Assembly: GCA_025463105.1 (NCBI GenBank)
Contig: JAOAPW010000457.1
Span: forward strand, 1-5,747
Source: Candidatus Acidiferrum typicum
GTDB taxonomy: Bacteria; Acidobacteriota; Terriglobia; Acidiferrales; UBA7541
DNA length: 5,747 nucleotides
Direction: 5' to 3'
The notes under the pieces are model-generated. The model ran no database searches. It saw nothing but the letters and a program-made list of their open reading frames with translations, and was not told where the DNA came from. The position numbers and the translations under genes were made by a program. Of the stretch, positions 5,429-5,747 are shown in pieces; position 1 is the stretch's first letter, and the number at the start of each line of letters is the position of its first letter.

Positions 5429-5747
5429 ATGATGCCGACTGAATATTTTCTCGCGCACATCTGGATGATCCCGCTTTTCCCCCTGGCGGGCGCGGCGCTC
5501 ATGCTGTTCATTGGACGCCGGTTGCCGAACAGCGCCGTGAACGTGGTGTGCGTGGGCAGCGTGTTCCTCTCGATGTGTTTCGCTTTCGGCGCCATCTGGC
5601 AACTGATCGCGCGCCCCGTTGCGGAGCGCGTGGTGAGCTTTAGCCTGTTCGATTGGGTGCCGGCAGGCGCGATGCACACGAACGCGGGACGCTTCATGAA
5701 TTTCAACGTGCCGTGGGGCGTGTTGATGGACCCGCTAACGGCCGTGA
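5429..5747 (+). CDS. nuoL: NADH-quinone oxidoreductase subunit L, N-terminal part (runs off window)
   Basis: NuoL (ND5 homologue) is the distal antiporter-like proton-pumping subunit. The frame is open from ATG at 5429 (or the adjacent in-frame ATG at 5432) to the right edge, giving 106 complete residues of a protein normally above 600. The N-terminus has a first membrane segment (about 8-29, IWMIPLFPLAGAALMLFIGRR), with the IPLFPL stretch typical of NuoL. A second segment lies at about 36-60, then a periplasmic-type loop with a WVPAG stretch (76-80). Next comes FNVPWGVLMDPLTAV, where the DPLTA at 101-105 matches the family's 'DPLSA' motif. Gene position after nuoK agrees with the canonical J-K-L order. 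No strong ribosome site is seen in the 26-base gap. Confidence 0.93.
   Translation, partial: MMPTEYFLAHIWMIPLFPLAGAALMLFIGRRLPNSAVNVVCVGSVFLSMCFAFGAIWQLIARPVAERVVSFSLFDWVPAGAMHTNAGRFMNFNVPWGVLMDPLTAV

Overview
The window is almost entirely a respiratory complex I (NADH:quinone oxidoreductase, Nuo) locus on the plus strand, with one partial divergent gene at the left edge. Moderately high GC, a Gram-negative-type secreted beta-barrel protein and the flavour of the Nuo proteins (NuoD lacking an internal segment, long NuoC and NuoH) suggest a diderm bacterium, possibly Acidobacteriota (Koribacter/Terriglobia-like). That placement is inference from memory of protein style; no search was run.

Layout: 1-482 (minus) is the 5' part of an exported outer-membrane beta-barrel protein that runs off the left edge. 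483-678 is the divergent intergenic region. nuoA lies at 679-1059 and is followed by a strong Rho-independent terminator (1101-1132). A candidate promoter, with its -35 element inside a perfect 7-bp inverted repeat (1199-1239), precedes a second unit: nuoC (1295-2020), nuoD (2023-3165), nuoH (3170-4492), nuoJ (4506-5012), nuoK (5100-5402) and the start of nuoL (5429 to the edge). Within this unit the gaps are 2, 4, 13, 87 and 26 bases, so it looks like one operon probably continuing into nuoM and nuoN.

The genes encode the membrane arm (A, H, J, K, L) and the two non-Fe-S proteins of the connecting module (C, D). nuoB, nuoE, nuoF, nuoG and nuoI are absent from their usual places, so every Fe-S or FMN subunit is missing while the cofactor-free subunits are kept together. 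The missing subunits must be encoded elsewhere, or be replaced, for a working enzyme. NuoC has an unusual Pro/Ala/Lys N-terminal tail, NuoH has an insertion of about 75 residues with two extra hydrophobic segments, and NuoD lacks a stretch of about 30 residues found in the E. coli and Thermus proteins. The core reads as intact, conserved complex I. The oddities lie in gene order, transcription signals and subunit elaborations; I see no wholly novel system.
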